Assembly: GCA_965279195.1 (NCBI GenBank)
Contig: CBDIHP010000018.1
Coordinates: 1 to 64,000 of the forward strand
From: CBDIHP01 sp965279195
Lineage (GTDB): Bacteria > Planctomycetota > Planctomycetia > Isosphaerales > Isosphaeraceae
Direction: 5' to 3'
DNA: 64,000 nucleotides
Part shown: piece by piece, positions 51,636 to 60,791 of the stretch
Layout of the letters: each line of letters begins with the position of its first letter
Numbering within the stretch: the stretch's first letter is position 1
Notes under the pieces: model-generated
The model's database searches: none
What the model was told of the DNA's origin: nothing
Seen by the model: the letters and a program-made list of their open reading frames with translations, nothing else
Position numbers and translations under genes: made by a program

Positions 51636-51734
51636 GGTGTGGTGGCCGCGTCCTCGCGGCCTCGGCACCAGGAGCAGGCCCCGATCAGTGATATCCGTCT
51701 GTGCGGAGGCCGTGGGACGCGGCCACCACACCCT
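51634..51734. repeat. Inverted-repeat element, family C copy 1
   Basis: The 20-base arms 51634-51653 and 51715-51734 (AGGGTGTGGTGGCCGCGTCC and its complement) are perfect. The 36-base word at 51635-51670 recurs with two changes at 53925-53960. It sits between convergent genes, where it could act as a transcription end. Confidence 0.7.
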
Positions 51735-51752
51735 GCGGAAGGCCATCGTTCC

Positions 51753-53027
51753 CTACCGCTCCAGGATCCCGGGCCTCGGGATGTTGAAGCCCTTCACCTG
51801 AACGTCGAGCTTGGGCCAGTTCTGGGCCTCGGTGACGACCTCGAAGCCCCGGCCGTCGATGGCGACGGTGTCGCTCGAACGCGCGGGCCCGACGCTGGGG
51901 GACCAGGAGATCGCCGTGTGGTTCGGCAGGGGCATGCCGCTCTCTGGGAGCAAGGGCTCCTCGCGCGGGGCGTAGCCGATCAGGTTGCCCTGGTAATCCA
52001 ACGTCCACTCGTGGGGGAACCGGAACTTCTGGTAGATCCGGCGCGCCCGCTGGTAGACCTCGGCCACGGTCCGGCCGGGCCGGGAGAAGAAGATGAACGT
52101 AGCGTCGACCATCGCCGCGACCGAATGGGCGGCGCGATGCTCGGGATCGACCTTGCCGAACGACACCGTGCGCGAGACGGACGCGCACATCCCGTGGCGT
52201 CGTCCTGTGGCGGTGATCGTGGCAACCTGCTGGATCTGGAACGACTTGAACGTCGGCTGGCGATAGCGGGCCAGGCGGCCGTCCCCGGCCACGCGGAGGT
52301 CGACGGGCACGATCCCCTCGCGGAGCAACCTGTGGGCCAGGTGGCCGGCGACGTCGGCCTCGGTCTCGCCCGGCAGGAAGTTCCGGGCGGTGGCCTCGAC
52401 GGCCAGAGTGAGCGAACGGCCCAGTTCGCGGAGCCTCTGGCGCTCCAGCGACGTCAGGGGACGGCGGAGGGCCCGGATCCGGTCGGCCTCGAACGCCAGC
52501 GACGGGCAGCCGAGGTCGGCCGCAATCCGCTTGCCGTGGCAGAGCTCGGCCAGGACGCGCCGGCTGTCCTCATGCCAGGGGCGTTCCTTGAGCGTGAAGC
52601 CCAGCCCGGCGAGTTCCTCCTCGAAGATCCTCGGACTCTGTACGTTGTCGGTGATGACCGCCCGCGTGGTCTTGTTCACGTAGATGAGGGCCGACGCGCC
52701 CTCGGAGGCGAGGTCGGACGACAGGTCGCCGCCGCAGGTCAGCCAGGCCACGGAGTCGGCCCGCCCGAGCAGCACGCCGTCGTACCCGTTCGCCTTGAGC
52801 ATGCCGATGACCCGGCGGTGCTTCTCGTCGACGTCCTTGCGCCGGGCGATCAGAGCGACGTCGGCGTGGTCGGCGAGCGGATCCGCCAGCGGCGGCAGGG
52901 AATCGGCATCGGGGCGGTCCCCTGCGGTCTCCAGGACCCGATCGGCGGCGACCGCCGCCATCGGGGGCAGGGAGTCGGGGTCGAACGTCGGGGCGCCGAG
53001 GGCGGTGAGTTCCAGTTCGGACGACAC
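51753..53027 (-). CDS. M24/creatinase-like protein lacking the usual metal ligands
   Basis: The 424-residue protein resembles Xaa-Pro dipeptidases: a creatinase N-domain (RRVIGMLKANGYDGVLLGRA) and a pita-bread region (LTLAVEATARNFLPGETEAD, AGHLAHRLLREGIVPVDLRV, ATGRRHGMCASVSRTVSFGK, YQRARRIYQKFRFP). In active M24 enzymes, two Asp, one His and two Glu bind the metals. Here the expected Asp positions read as non-acidic residues (for example CASVSRT) and the C-terminal Glu-rich motifs are absent, so hydrolysis is doubtful. The first 60 residues are a Pro/Asp-rich extension. It is divergent from a response regulator. Confidence 0.7.
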   Translation of the reverse strand: MSSELELTALGAPTFDPDSLPPMAAVAADRVLETAGDRPDADSLPPLADPLADHADVALIARRKDVDEKHRRVIGMLKANGYDGVLLGRADSVAWLTCGGDLSSDLASEGASALIYVNKTTRAVITDNVQSPRIFEEELAGLGFTLKERPWHEDSRRVLAELCHGKRIAADLGCPSLAFEADRIRALRRPLTSLERQRLRELGRSLTLAVEATARNFLPGETEADVAGHLAHRLLREGIVPVDLRVAGDGRLARYRQPTFKSFQIQQVATITATGRRHGMCASVSRTVSFGKVDPEHRAAHSVAAMVDATFIFFSRPGRTVAEVYQRARRIYQKFRFPHEWTLDYQGNLIGYAPREEPLLPESGMPLPNHTAISWSPSVGPARSSDTVAIDGRGFEVVTEAQNWPKLDVQVKGFNIPRPGILER

Positions 53028-53531
53028 AGGGCGACTCCCCTTCCGCGCCCGGCACGCCGCCCATCCGCCCGGGCCGCCATCGCCGCGAGGGGCGGCGGGG
53101 CTGGCGATGAGGACCGGGCTTGACCGAATGGGACGGGGCGGAGGAAACCATCGGGGCGAGGCATGCAGGCGACCGCGAACGCGGCGCCTCCTCTTCTCAT
53201 CGTTCCGTCTGAGGATGCGAATTGCAAGCCGTCCGGCCGGGGATTCCCGCCCGGCCAGCCCCTACATTCGTCACGGACGACCACGGCGGGCGTTAACCTG
53301 ACGGGACATGCGACGACCCGGACCACTTGGCCCCGGACTTGCTTGTAGTCTTGCTCAGGACAGAAATCGCCTTTCCCAGTCGGCGGGCACCGGGTTGCTG
53401 CACCCATGGAAACGTGGTGGTATCAAGACGATTTTGTTTCACAGGATCTGGATGTAACGGCCATGGAAATCCGAGAAAGACCCCGTCGCTGGCAGGATGG
53501 ATCGACCGTCGCGACCAGGGAGGATCGATCG
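53028..53531. other. 504-bp region between the M24-like gene and the response regulator
   Basis: No gene is supported. The frame upstream of 53532 can be read back to 53406, but its N-terminal segment (METWWYQDD) is not protein-family-like. The AT-richer stretch 53410-53460 is the best place for the regulator promoter. Confidence 0.4.
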
Positions 53532-53918
53532 GTGTCGCTGAAGTCGCCGCAGACGTTGCGGGTGCTGCTCGTCGAGGATGCTCCGTTCCTCCGCTACGCC
53601 TTCGGTCGGCTGCTCCGACTCCAGGGGTTCGAGGTCCGCGAGGCGAACCACGGGCTCGACGCCCTGGCCTGCCTCGATGAGTACCGGCCTGACCTGGTGC
53701 TGACCGACCTCATGATGCCCGTCATGGGCGGCGTCGAGCTGATCGCCCGGGTCCGCGCCCACCCCGATCACCGCGACATTCCCGTCGTGGCCATCACCGC
53801 CGACGCCACCAAGCAGGCCGAGGACGCCGCCCGCGCCGCCGGCGCGTCCGACGTCATCACCAAGCCGATCGACCTGCCCGTCCTCCTCGATCGGCTCCGG
53901 GACCTCGTCGGCGAGTGA
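53532..53918 (+). CDS. Single-domain response regulator
   Basis: The 128-residue protein is a lone receiver: LRVLLVEDAPFLRYAFGRLL (acidic pair), PDLVLTDLMMPVMGGVELI with the phosphoacceptor Asp, AITADATK with the Thr/Ser switch position, and DVITKPIDL with the conserved Lys. All catalytic residues are present, so phosphorylation is expected. GTG at 53532 has GGGAGG eight bases upstream and gives the family's usual length; longer starts at 53406 and 53463 are possible. It has no output domain and could serve an orphan kinase or the CheA at 25341. Confidence 0.88.
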   Translation: MSLKSPQTLRVLLVEDAPFLRYAFGRLLRLQGFEVREANHGLDALACLDEYRPDLVLTDLMMPVMGGVELIARVRAHPDHRDIPVVAITADATKQAEDAARAAGASDVITKPIDLPVLLDRLRDLVGE

Positions 53919-53924
53919 CCCGTT

Positions 53925-54047
53925 GGGTGTGGTGGCCGCGGCCTCGCGGCCTCCGCACCATCCTGTTGAGCGGGCCGAGCCACCCCGCGCGTCCATTGTT
54001 CTCGTCGGTGCGGAGCCCCGCGTCCCGCTGGCCCGCGAGGCACCACA
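53925..54047. repeat. Inverted-repeat element, family C copy 2 (degenerate)
   Basis: The left word 53925-53960 is 34/36 identical to 51635-51670. The right part pairs only in short blocks (53951-53959 with 54007-54015; 53928-53934 with 54041-54047). It again lies between convergent genes. Confidence 0.55.
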
Positions 54048-54056
54048 GCCGACTTC

Positions 54057-55280
54057 TTACCTCGCCGCCGAGGTCGACGTCGCGGTCTCCGGCTTGTTCG
54101 CCGGGATCGGCAGCGAGGGGGCCGAGCTGGCCGGGGTGTGGGTCAGCAGCTCGGGGAGCTGGAAGGCGTGGTACGGCTGGGTCACGGCCGGGTCGCCGTC
54201 CTTCGAGGCGTTCGCGACCCAGAACTTGCCCGTCCTGGTCTCGAACAGCACGCTATGCAGGTTCGACTTCATCGCCACCGGCCGGCTCATCAGCTCGCGG
54301 GCCGAGTCGGCGTCGAATTTGCCGTGGTCCGCCTTCACTCGCCTGACCAGTTCCTTGTAGCGATCCCCGGCCGACAGGAGCACCGCATCCTTCACAGGAT
54401 CCGGCAGCTTGGGGTTCGACTCGCCCATCGCGACCGTGAAGAAGGTGTTCCAGGACGCCTCCATCCCGATCCCCTGGCCGGTCTTGCCGTCGGCGATCAC
54501 ATAGTAATATTCGCAGGTGCGGGGATTGTTCTTGAAGATCGACACGGCCTTGTCGAGGGTGTCGGCCTCCTCGAGCGCCATGCGGACGAGCAGCGCCATG
54601 GGGACGCCTTCCCAGTGGCCGAGGCCCTTGCCGCCCATCTCGCCGATGGAGACCTGCTTCGCGTTCATGCCGGTGACCGAGCCGATGAATCCGGCGTAGG
54701 TCACGTTCACGAACGGGATCTTGCCGGCAGGCTCGGCGACCGTCAGGATCGCGTGCTCCTGGAGCCTCCAGTCGCAGCCGTAGTCGAGGATCCGGCCGTG
54801 GTAGAGCGTGCCGTCCTTCGTGGCCGAGCCGCTGAGCGCGAACCCGGAGCAGTGGAACAGCTCGGGGATGAAGTTCGCCCGGACGATCTCCTCGTAGGTC
54901 ATCCCGGAGCCGTCGGCCACGCCCTTGAGTTCCTCATAGAAACGCGCGGGCGCGTACTGCTTCTGACGCTCGGCGATCGTGGTGATGAGCCGCTTGGGGT
55001 CGATGGCGATCCCCTTGACCAGCTCGGCCTTGAACTCCTTCGCCTTGACGTCGAAGAGGTAGCGGACGTTCTCGCGGATGTGCTCCTTGAGCAGGGCCCC
55101 CTGCTGGTAGCCCATCTCGTAGGGGGTCCCCTTGACGTGGAGGACGAGGTAGCCGTCCACCTCCTCGAGGAACCCCTGCCCGCAACGGGCGACGGTCTTC
55201 GTCTCGGCCCGGGCGATCGTCGCCGAGGCCAGCAGCACGAACGCGGACAGGAACGAGAGCCAACGGCAGGTCAGGCGCAT
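54057..55280 (-). CDS. C45-family (acyl-CoA:6-APA acyltransferase-like) secreted hydrolase
   Basis: The 407-residue protein has a signal peptide (WLSFLSAFVLLASATIARAE). The mature chain follows the C45/NAAA-like plan: GTPYEMGYQQGALLKEHIRE, then the candidate nucleophile Cys144 in LFHCSGFALSGSATKDGTLY, GRILDYGCDW, and NVTYAGFIGSVTGMNAKQVS. Ntn-hydrolases of this group cleave amide bonds; no substrate is known for planctomycete members. Unlike self-processing C45 enzymes, the Cys is deep in the chain, so cleavage in place is uncertain. It converges on the response regulator. Confidence 0.85.
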   Translation of the reverse strand: MRLTCRWLSFLSAFVLLASATIARAETKTVARCGQGFLEEVDGYLVLHVKGTPYEMGYQQGALLKEHIRENVRYLFDVKAKEFKAELVKGIAIDPKRLITTIAERQKQYAPARFYEELKGVADGSGMTYEEIVRANFIPELFHCSGFALSGSATKDGTLYHGRILDYGCDWRLQEHAILTVAEPAGKIPFVNVTYAGFIGSVTGMNAKQVSIGEMGGKGLGHWEGVPMALLVRMALEEADTLDKAVSIFKNNPRTCEYYYVIADGKTGQGIGMEASWNTFFTVAMGESNPKLPDPVKDAVLLSAGDRYKELVRRVKADHGKFDADSARELMSRPVAMKSNLHSVLFETRTGKFWVANASKDGDPAVTQPYHAFQLPELLTHTPASSAPSLPIPANKPETATSTSAAR

Positions 55281-55396
55281 GGGCGAAACTCCTGGCTCGG
55301 GCGGCCGGCATGGTCATCGCCGGCATCGTGTTGGATTCACAACCCTGGATGATCCTACCACCCGCCCGACCCGCCGTCACTTCAATCCGCGGGGCG

Positions 55397-56467
55397 TCAG
55401 GGGGCCAACCAGCGGGCGAACCAGTCGAGCGCCTTCTTGCGCTGGGGGTCGGTGACGGCGTGCCCGGTCTTCGGGGCCACGTCGATCGCCAGCTTCTCCT
55501 CGCAACCCGCGTCCTTGTAGGTTTTTCGGGCCGATTCGAAGGCGAGTGTCGCGCCGTCGAGCGGGCAATTCGGGTCGAGTTCGCCGTTCAGGATGAGCAG
55601 GGGACGCCCGGCGAAGAGTCGGATCATGCTGGGGCCGTCGTAGCGGTCGAGGATGCCGGGGATGACCCTGTCCCAGAGCGCCTCGCAGACGTCACGGTCG
55701 ACCTTGTTCTTGCCGAGCGCGCGGGCGGCGGACTCGTGGGCGTCGGCGATGGTCCTGGCGCGTGCCTGCCAGCGGTCGTGGTCGAGGCCCCAGCGGAAAC
55801 TCTGGACGGCGATCGCCGGGACAGTGACCCTGATCCGCTCGTCGACGGCCGCGCCAAGCCAGGCCTCGATGCCCCCCTTGCTGGTGCCGATCACGCCGAT
55901 CCGGTCGGGCGCGACGTCCGGGCGGGTCTGGAGATAATCCACCGTGCGCCAGAGGTCCCAGCAGGTGTCGTAGTAGAACGGGTGCTCCATCGGCTCGCCG
56001 GCGGGCGTCTTCCAGGCCCGGACGATCGCGGCGTTGTACTTCGCCGTGTCGGCCTCGCCGCCGATCCGCTCGCCGTGGTATCGGCCGTCGATGGCGACGC
56101 CGACGATTCCCCGGTCGGCGAGGTCGTCGAGCCAGCCCCGCATCTTCTCCTTCGACCCGCCCGTGCCGTGGAGCACGATCACGGCGGGATGCCGGCCGGC
56201 GGCGGATGGCCGCACGATCAGCACCGGGACGCGTTCGATCGAACCGTCGGCCTTCTTCTCGGACGCGAAGCTCAACGTCTCGACCACACGCCCTTTCGGG
56301 TCGAGGGTCGTCTGCCCGGGCCGGACGTCGGGCGCGACCTTCGGGCGGTCCAGCAGCTTGAGGAACGAGGCCTTGACCTCGGCGGGGGTGGGCGAGCCGA
56401 CGGGGAGGGCGGGCCGGGGCGCCTGTGCGGGCAGGATCGCCAGGAGGGCGAGGAGCAGGGCGGGCAT
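55397..56467 (-). CDS. Secreted alpha/beta hydrolase (acetyl-xylan-esterase-like)
   Basis: The 356-residue protein has a short signal peptide (MPALLLALLAILPAQA). The alpha/beta core includes HPAVIVLHGTGGSKEKMRGW (oxyanion region), AIDGRYHGERIGG, the nucleophile elbow GVIGTSKGGIEAW, and KTGHAVTDPQ with the likely catalytic His. LILNGELDPNCPL holds the likely acid. The plan fits dienelactone-hydrolase/acetyl-esterase families that deacylate plant or algal polysaccharides. ATG at 56467 puts the signal peptide first; a longer frame upstream is ignored. Confidence 0.87.
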   Translation of the reverse strand: MPALLLALLAILPAQAPRPALPVGSPTPAEVKASFLKLLDRPKVAPDVRPGQTTLDPKGRVVETLSFASEKKADGSIERVPVLIVRPSAAGRHPAVIVLHGTGGSKEKMRGWLDDLADRGIVGVAIDGRYHGERIGGEADTAKYNAAIVRAWKTPAGEPMEHPFYYDTCWDLWRTVDYLQTRPDVAPDRIGVIGTSKGGIEAWLGAAVDERIRVTVPAIAVQSFRWGLDHDRWQARARTIADAHESAARALGKNKVDRDVCEALWDRVIPGILDRYDGPSMIRLFAGRPLLILNGELDPNCPLDGATLAFESARKTYKDAGCEEKLAIDVAPKTGHAVTDPQRKKALDWFARWLAP

Positions 56468-56646
56468 CTCGGCGGGCTCCGGTCGGGATGGGGCGGCGTC
56501 GCGACGTTCCTGTCGCGGCGGCCATCCTACGGGACCGGGCGGGGCGGTTCCAAGGTCCGGTGCCGGGGCACGAACCCGGCGCGCACCGTCCAATCGAGGC
56601 CGACGTGCCCGTCGACGAGTGTCTCGGCCGGCCGGGCGACGAGGAG

Positions 56647-56826
56647 TTAGCCCGCGAAGCCGCTGTTCACGGAGTTCAGCGCGGTGTTCACGCTGTTCCC
56701 GAGCTGGCCGACGACGATGTAGAGGGCCAGGGCGATGAAGCAGAGCATCAGGACGTACTCCACCATCGTCGCGCCTTCTTCGCGGTCGCTGAGGAATCGG
56801 AGGATCTGCCGCTTGGCGTTTTGCAT
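56647..56826 (-). CDS. flp: Divergent Flp-type pilin
   Basis: The 59-residue prepilin has leader MQNAKRQILRFLSDREEG, cleavage context G/ATMVEY and hydrophobic stretch VLMLCFIALALYIVVGQLG. It ends NSVNTALNSVNSGFAG. It keeps the catalytic Glu but diverges from the near-identical Flp group in the hydrophobic core and tail. It is not in an array and lies alone between the esterase and the guaA upstream region. It may be a minor pilin. Confidence 0.85.
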   Translation of the reverse strand: MQNAKRQILRFLSDREEGATMVEYVLMLCFIALALYIVVGQLGNSVNTALNSVNSGFAG

Positions 56827-57291
56827 TCGACTTCCCGAGAGCGTGGGCCTGTTCCGTTCGGGGGATGGGACATCTCCGCCCTGCTAAACATTAGACGGGG
56901 AATGCCCGGGAATCGGACAGCGCCGGGCCCCGGTCGTTGTCCTCCCTCAACGCCCACCCCGACACTCCCTCGCGAACACTGTTAATCCGCTCGGACAGCC
57001 CATCCCGAGCCTCTCGATCGCCACGGCCCGCGATTCGTCACAAGCCCTACAAATTGAGCCACTTACAGCAATCCAAGGGTCCACCAATGCATGCAACCCA
57101 TCATCCAGTTCATGTCTTTTGAAGGGAACATACCAGGGGCCGGCCGAGCGCGCCCCGGCCTGAACGCTCGGGAAGGGGCCTGCTCGGTCCCGGGGGCCGT
57201 CGGGGCGATTCCCCGGGCGGGCCCGGCGTGGTAAGATAACGCTTTGGCGCGGTGTTTCCCCTGGCTCGCGAGCGAGAAGGTTGCGTTGAAC
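56827..57291. other. 465-bp region between the divergent Flp gene and guaA
   Basis: No gene is supported. I looked for a purine riboswitch upstream of guaA and found none. The stretch 57040-57125 is locally AT-richer (ACAAATTGAGCC, CATGTCTTTTGAAG) and may contain the guaA promoter. Confidence 0.4.
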
Positions 57292-58854
<1,563 letters not shown>

Positions 58855-58900
58855 TCGCGCGACGCCCGCCCGGCCCCACGCGTCGGGACGGAGCCGCCAG

Positions 58901-59246
58901 ATGAGCACGACGCTCAAGTTCGTCGGGTTGCTGATCGTCTCGAACACGTTCATGACGATCGCGTGGTACGGGCACCTCAAGGACAAGTCGAAGCCGATCG
59001 TGTGGGGCGATCCTCCTGTCGTGGGGGATCGCCCTGTTCGAGTACGTCTTCCAGGTGCCGGCGAACCGGATCGGCTCGGAGGAGTACAGCCTGACGCAGC
59101 TCAAGATCACCCAGGAATGCGTCTCGCTCCCGGTGTTTCTGGTCTACGCGTTCGTCTCATTCCGAGACGTGCCGAAATGGAACACGCTGGTGGCCATGGG
59201 ACTGATCGTAGGTGCTGTCTATTTCACGTTTTGGGAGAGATCGTAA
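58901..59246 (+). pseudogene. DUF486 (DMT-like) small membrane protein gene with a +1 frameshift
   Basis: The gene starts MSTTLKFVGLLIVSNTFMTI and reads AWYGHLKDKSKPIVW to a G-run at 59004-59007. There, one extra G shifts the frame. In the shifted frame, the reading continues as ILLSWGIALFEYVFQVPANR and IGSEEYSLTQLKITQE to the stop at 59246. Removing one base gives 114 codons, the normal DUF486 length. The homopolymer position points to a sequencing or replication slip. If real, it truncates the protein after about 35 residues. Confidence 0.8.
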
Positions 59247-59466
59247 GTGTCACAGGCTAACGAAGGTGAACAGCGCTAACCCGCACAAAAGCGGCGAATC
59301 GTGTCTCCCGGCGGCAACGCATCGACGAAATTGGCGGGGAGCACTGTCCAAGAAGGGAAAACCCCAGCATAAATGTCCCTGTCGAGCGGACGACGGACGT
59401 CACAAAACGCCCCCGGCCCCGCTCTGAGGGAAGACGACTGGTAAACGATCCCCCTGGGAGTGCCCG

Positions 59467-59640
59467 ATGAAGCGCATGCGGAAGATGCTCGCCGGCCTGG
59501 TTCGCGGTGAAGACGGCGCCACCATGGTCGAGTACGGCCTCATGGTCGCCCTGATCGCCGCCCTCTGCATCGGCGTCGTCACCACCCTCGGCCAGAACGT
59601 CAACACCAAGTTCAATTCGGTGAAGACCGCGGTCGGCTGA
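59467..59640 (+). CDS. flp: Flp-type pilin (array copy 1, variant leader)
   Basis: The 57-residue prepilin has a leader unlike the other copies (MKRMRKMLAGLVRGEDG) but the same G/ATMVEY cleavage site and the same core GLMVALIAALCIGVVTTL. The end is NVNTKFNSVKTAVG, with Lys in place of Ala. GGGAG stands before the ATG. Only the leader and the last few residues differ from copies 2-4; the core nucleotides are almost identical to them, suggesting gene conversion or recent duplication. Confidence 0.92.
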   Translation: MKRMRKMLAGLVRGEDGATMVEYGLMVALIAALCIGVVTTLGQNVNTKFNSVKTAVG

Positions 59641-59803
59641 TCCCGCCGCCGTCCCCGCCTGACCCGGACCCGCTCCGGGCCGCAGAACGGGCCCGCCCCA
59701 CTCGACACCGGCCTCCCCCGCGGACGCCGGCACGTGGAAGGTCCGCGCCCGCATCCCGCCCGATCCTCGCCCCGTTCCCCGACCCCCGAAAGAGAGACAT
59801 CCG

Positions 59804-59977
59804 ATGGCCAAGTTCCTCGCCACCGCCAAGTCGTTCCTGGTCGAAGAAGACGGCGCCACCATGGTCGAGTACGGCCTCATGGTCGCCCTGATCGCCGCCC
59901 TCTGCATCGGCGTCGTCACCACCCTCGGCCAGAACATCAACAGCAAGTTCAACAGCGTCGCCAGCGCCGTCGGCTGA
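59804..59977 (+). CDS. flp: Flp-type pilin (array copy 2)
   Basis: The 57-residue prepilin has leader MAKFLATAKSFLVEEDG, G/ATMVEY, core GLMVALIAALCIGVVTTL and end NINSKFNSVASAVG. At protein level it differs from copy 3 at one residue (Ala or Thr near the end). The start follows a GAGAGAC context. It is followed by an unusual stem-loop at 59981-60057. Confidence 0.92.
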   Translation: MAKFLATAKSFLVEEDGATMVEYGLMVALIAALCIGVVTTLGQNINSKFNSVASAVG

Positions 59978-59980
59978 GCG

Positions 59981-60057
59981 ATCGATTGCACCATCCGACT
60001 GAACATGTTTTTTCTTCACAACATCATGTTCTGCCCGATTGGATGGATGCAATCGAT
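59981..60057. promoter_or_regulatory. Long nested stem-loop between flp copies 2 and 3
   Basis: The outer 10-bp arms ATCGATTGCA (59981-59990) and their complement (60048-60057) are perfect. An inner CCATCC/GGATGG pair and an innermost GAACATG (60001-60007) with CATGTTC (60025-60031) add further pairing. The loop includes TTTTTTCTT, the most AT-rich patch of the array. It could be a terminator of copy 2, an mRNA stabiliser, or an operator for copy 3. Confidence 0.5.
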
Positions 60058-60117
60058 CTGGCGAGCACCGGTCCCGAATCCCAACCCGAATCCCCAACAT
60101 CCCAACCGGAGAGTCCC

Positions 60118-60291
60118 ATGGCCAAGTTCCTCGCCACCGCCAAGTCGTTCCTGGTCGAAGAAGACGGCGCCACCATGGTCGAGTACGGCCTCATGGTCGC
60201 CCTGATCGCCGCCCTCTGCATCGGCGTCGTCACCACCCTCGGCCAGAACATCAACAGCAAGTTCAACAGCGTCGCCACCGCCGTCGGCTGA
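60118..60291 (+). CDS. flp: Flp-type pilin (array copy 3)
   Basis: The 57-residue prepilin has leader MAKFLATAKSFLVEEDG and the shared core, ending NINSKFNSVATAVG. Nucleotide identity with copy 2 extends through the whole reading frame except near the last codons. The upstream sequence differs from copy 2, so the duplication unit is essentially the coding sequence. AGAG lies at marginal distance before ATG. Confidence 0.92.
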   Translation: MAKFLATAKSFLVEEDGATMVEYGLMVALIAALCIGVVTTLGQNINSKFNSVATAVG

Positions 60292-60450
60292 GCCACGCTC
60301 GCCGCCGTCGCCGACCTGAATCGATAGCCGGGACCGCCACCCCAGCCGACGGAGCAGCACCTACGTCGAGGGGACGCCCACCGGCCCAGTATCGCCGAAC
60401 GATCGCATCCCCATCATCGCTTCGCATCTTCCGGAACAGGAGAGTCTGAG

Positions 60451-60624
60451 ATGGCCAAGTTCTACACCGCCGCCAAGTCGTTCCTGGTCGAAGAAGACGG
60501 CGCCACCATGGTCGAATACGGCCTCATGGTCGCCCTGATCGCCGCCCTCTGCATCGGCGTCGTCACCACCCTCGGCCAGAACGTCAACACCAAGTTCAAC
60601 AGCGTCGCCACCGCCGTCGGTTGA
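60451..60624 (+). CDS. flp: Flp-type pilin (array copy 4)
   Basis: The 57-residue prepilin has leader MAKFYTAAKSFLVEEDG, the shared core and end NVNTKFNSVATAVG. It differs from copy 0 at 21709-21882 by one residue (Val for Ile in QNVNT) and shares its AGGAGAG ribosome-binding context, though it is 38 kb away on the other strand. A perfect hairpin at 60650-60692 follows. Confidence 0.92.
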   Translation: MAKFYTAAKSFLVEEDGATMVEYGLMVALIAALCIGVVTTLGQNVNTKFNSVATAVG

Positions 60625-60649
60625 TCTTTCTCGCCCGCGAGCGGAACCC

Positions 60650-60692
60650 ACGGTCCGCAGCCGCACCCTCCCGGGTCGCGTCTGCGGACCGT
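60650..60692 (+). terminator. Terminator-like hairpin after the last flp copy
   Basis: The 11-bp arms 60650-60660 and 60682-60692 (ACGGTCCGCAG and its complement) are perfect, with an inner GCACCC/GGGTCGC pairing. It lies 25 bases after the stop. TCATTG rather than a full U-run follows. Confidence 0.6.
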
Positions 60693-60791
60693 CTCATTGT
60701 CGGGCCCGCTCTTGCCGACCGAATTCGTTGATACGATCGGCGATCCATCTCCCACATACCATCATTTGAAGATAGTCCGCGATGGCGAATC

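Noticed and set aside
56827..57291. Purine riboswitch upstream of guaA
   Set aside because: The conserved aptamer words could not be found in the region.
59300..60450. Sigma-54-type promoters in front of the array flp genes
   Set aside because: Words such as TGGCGGGGAGCACTG and CGGCACGTGGAAGGTC lack the correctly spaced GC; none keeps both invariant pairs.
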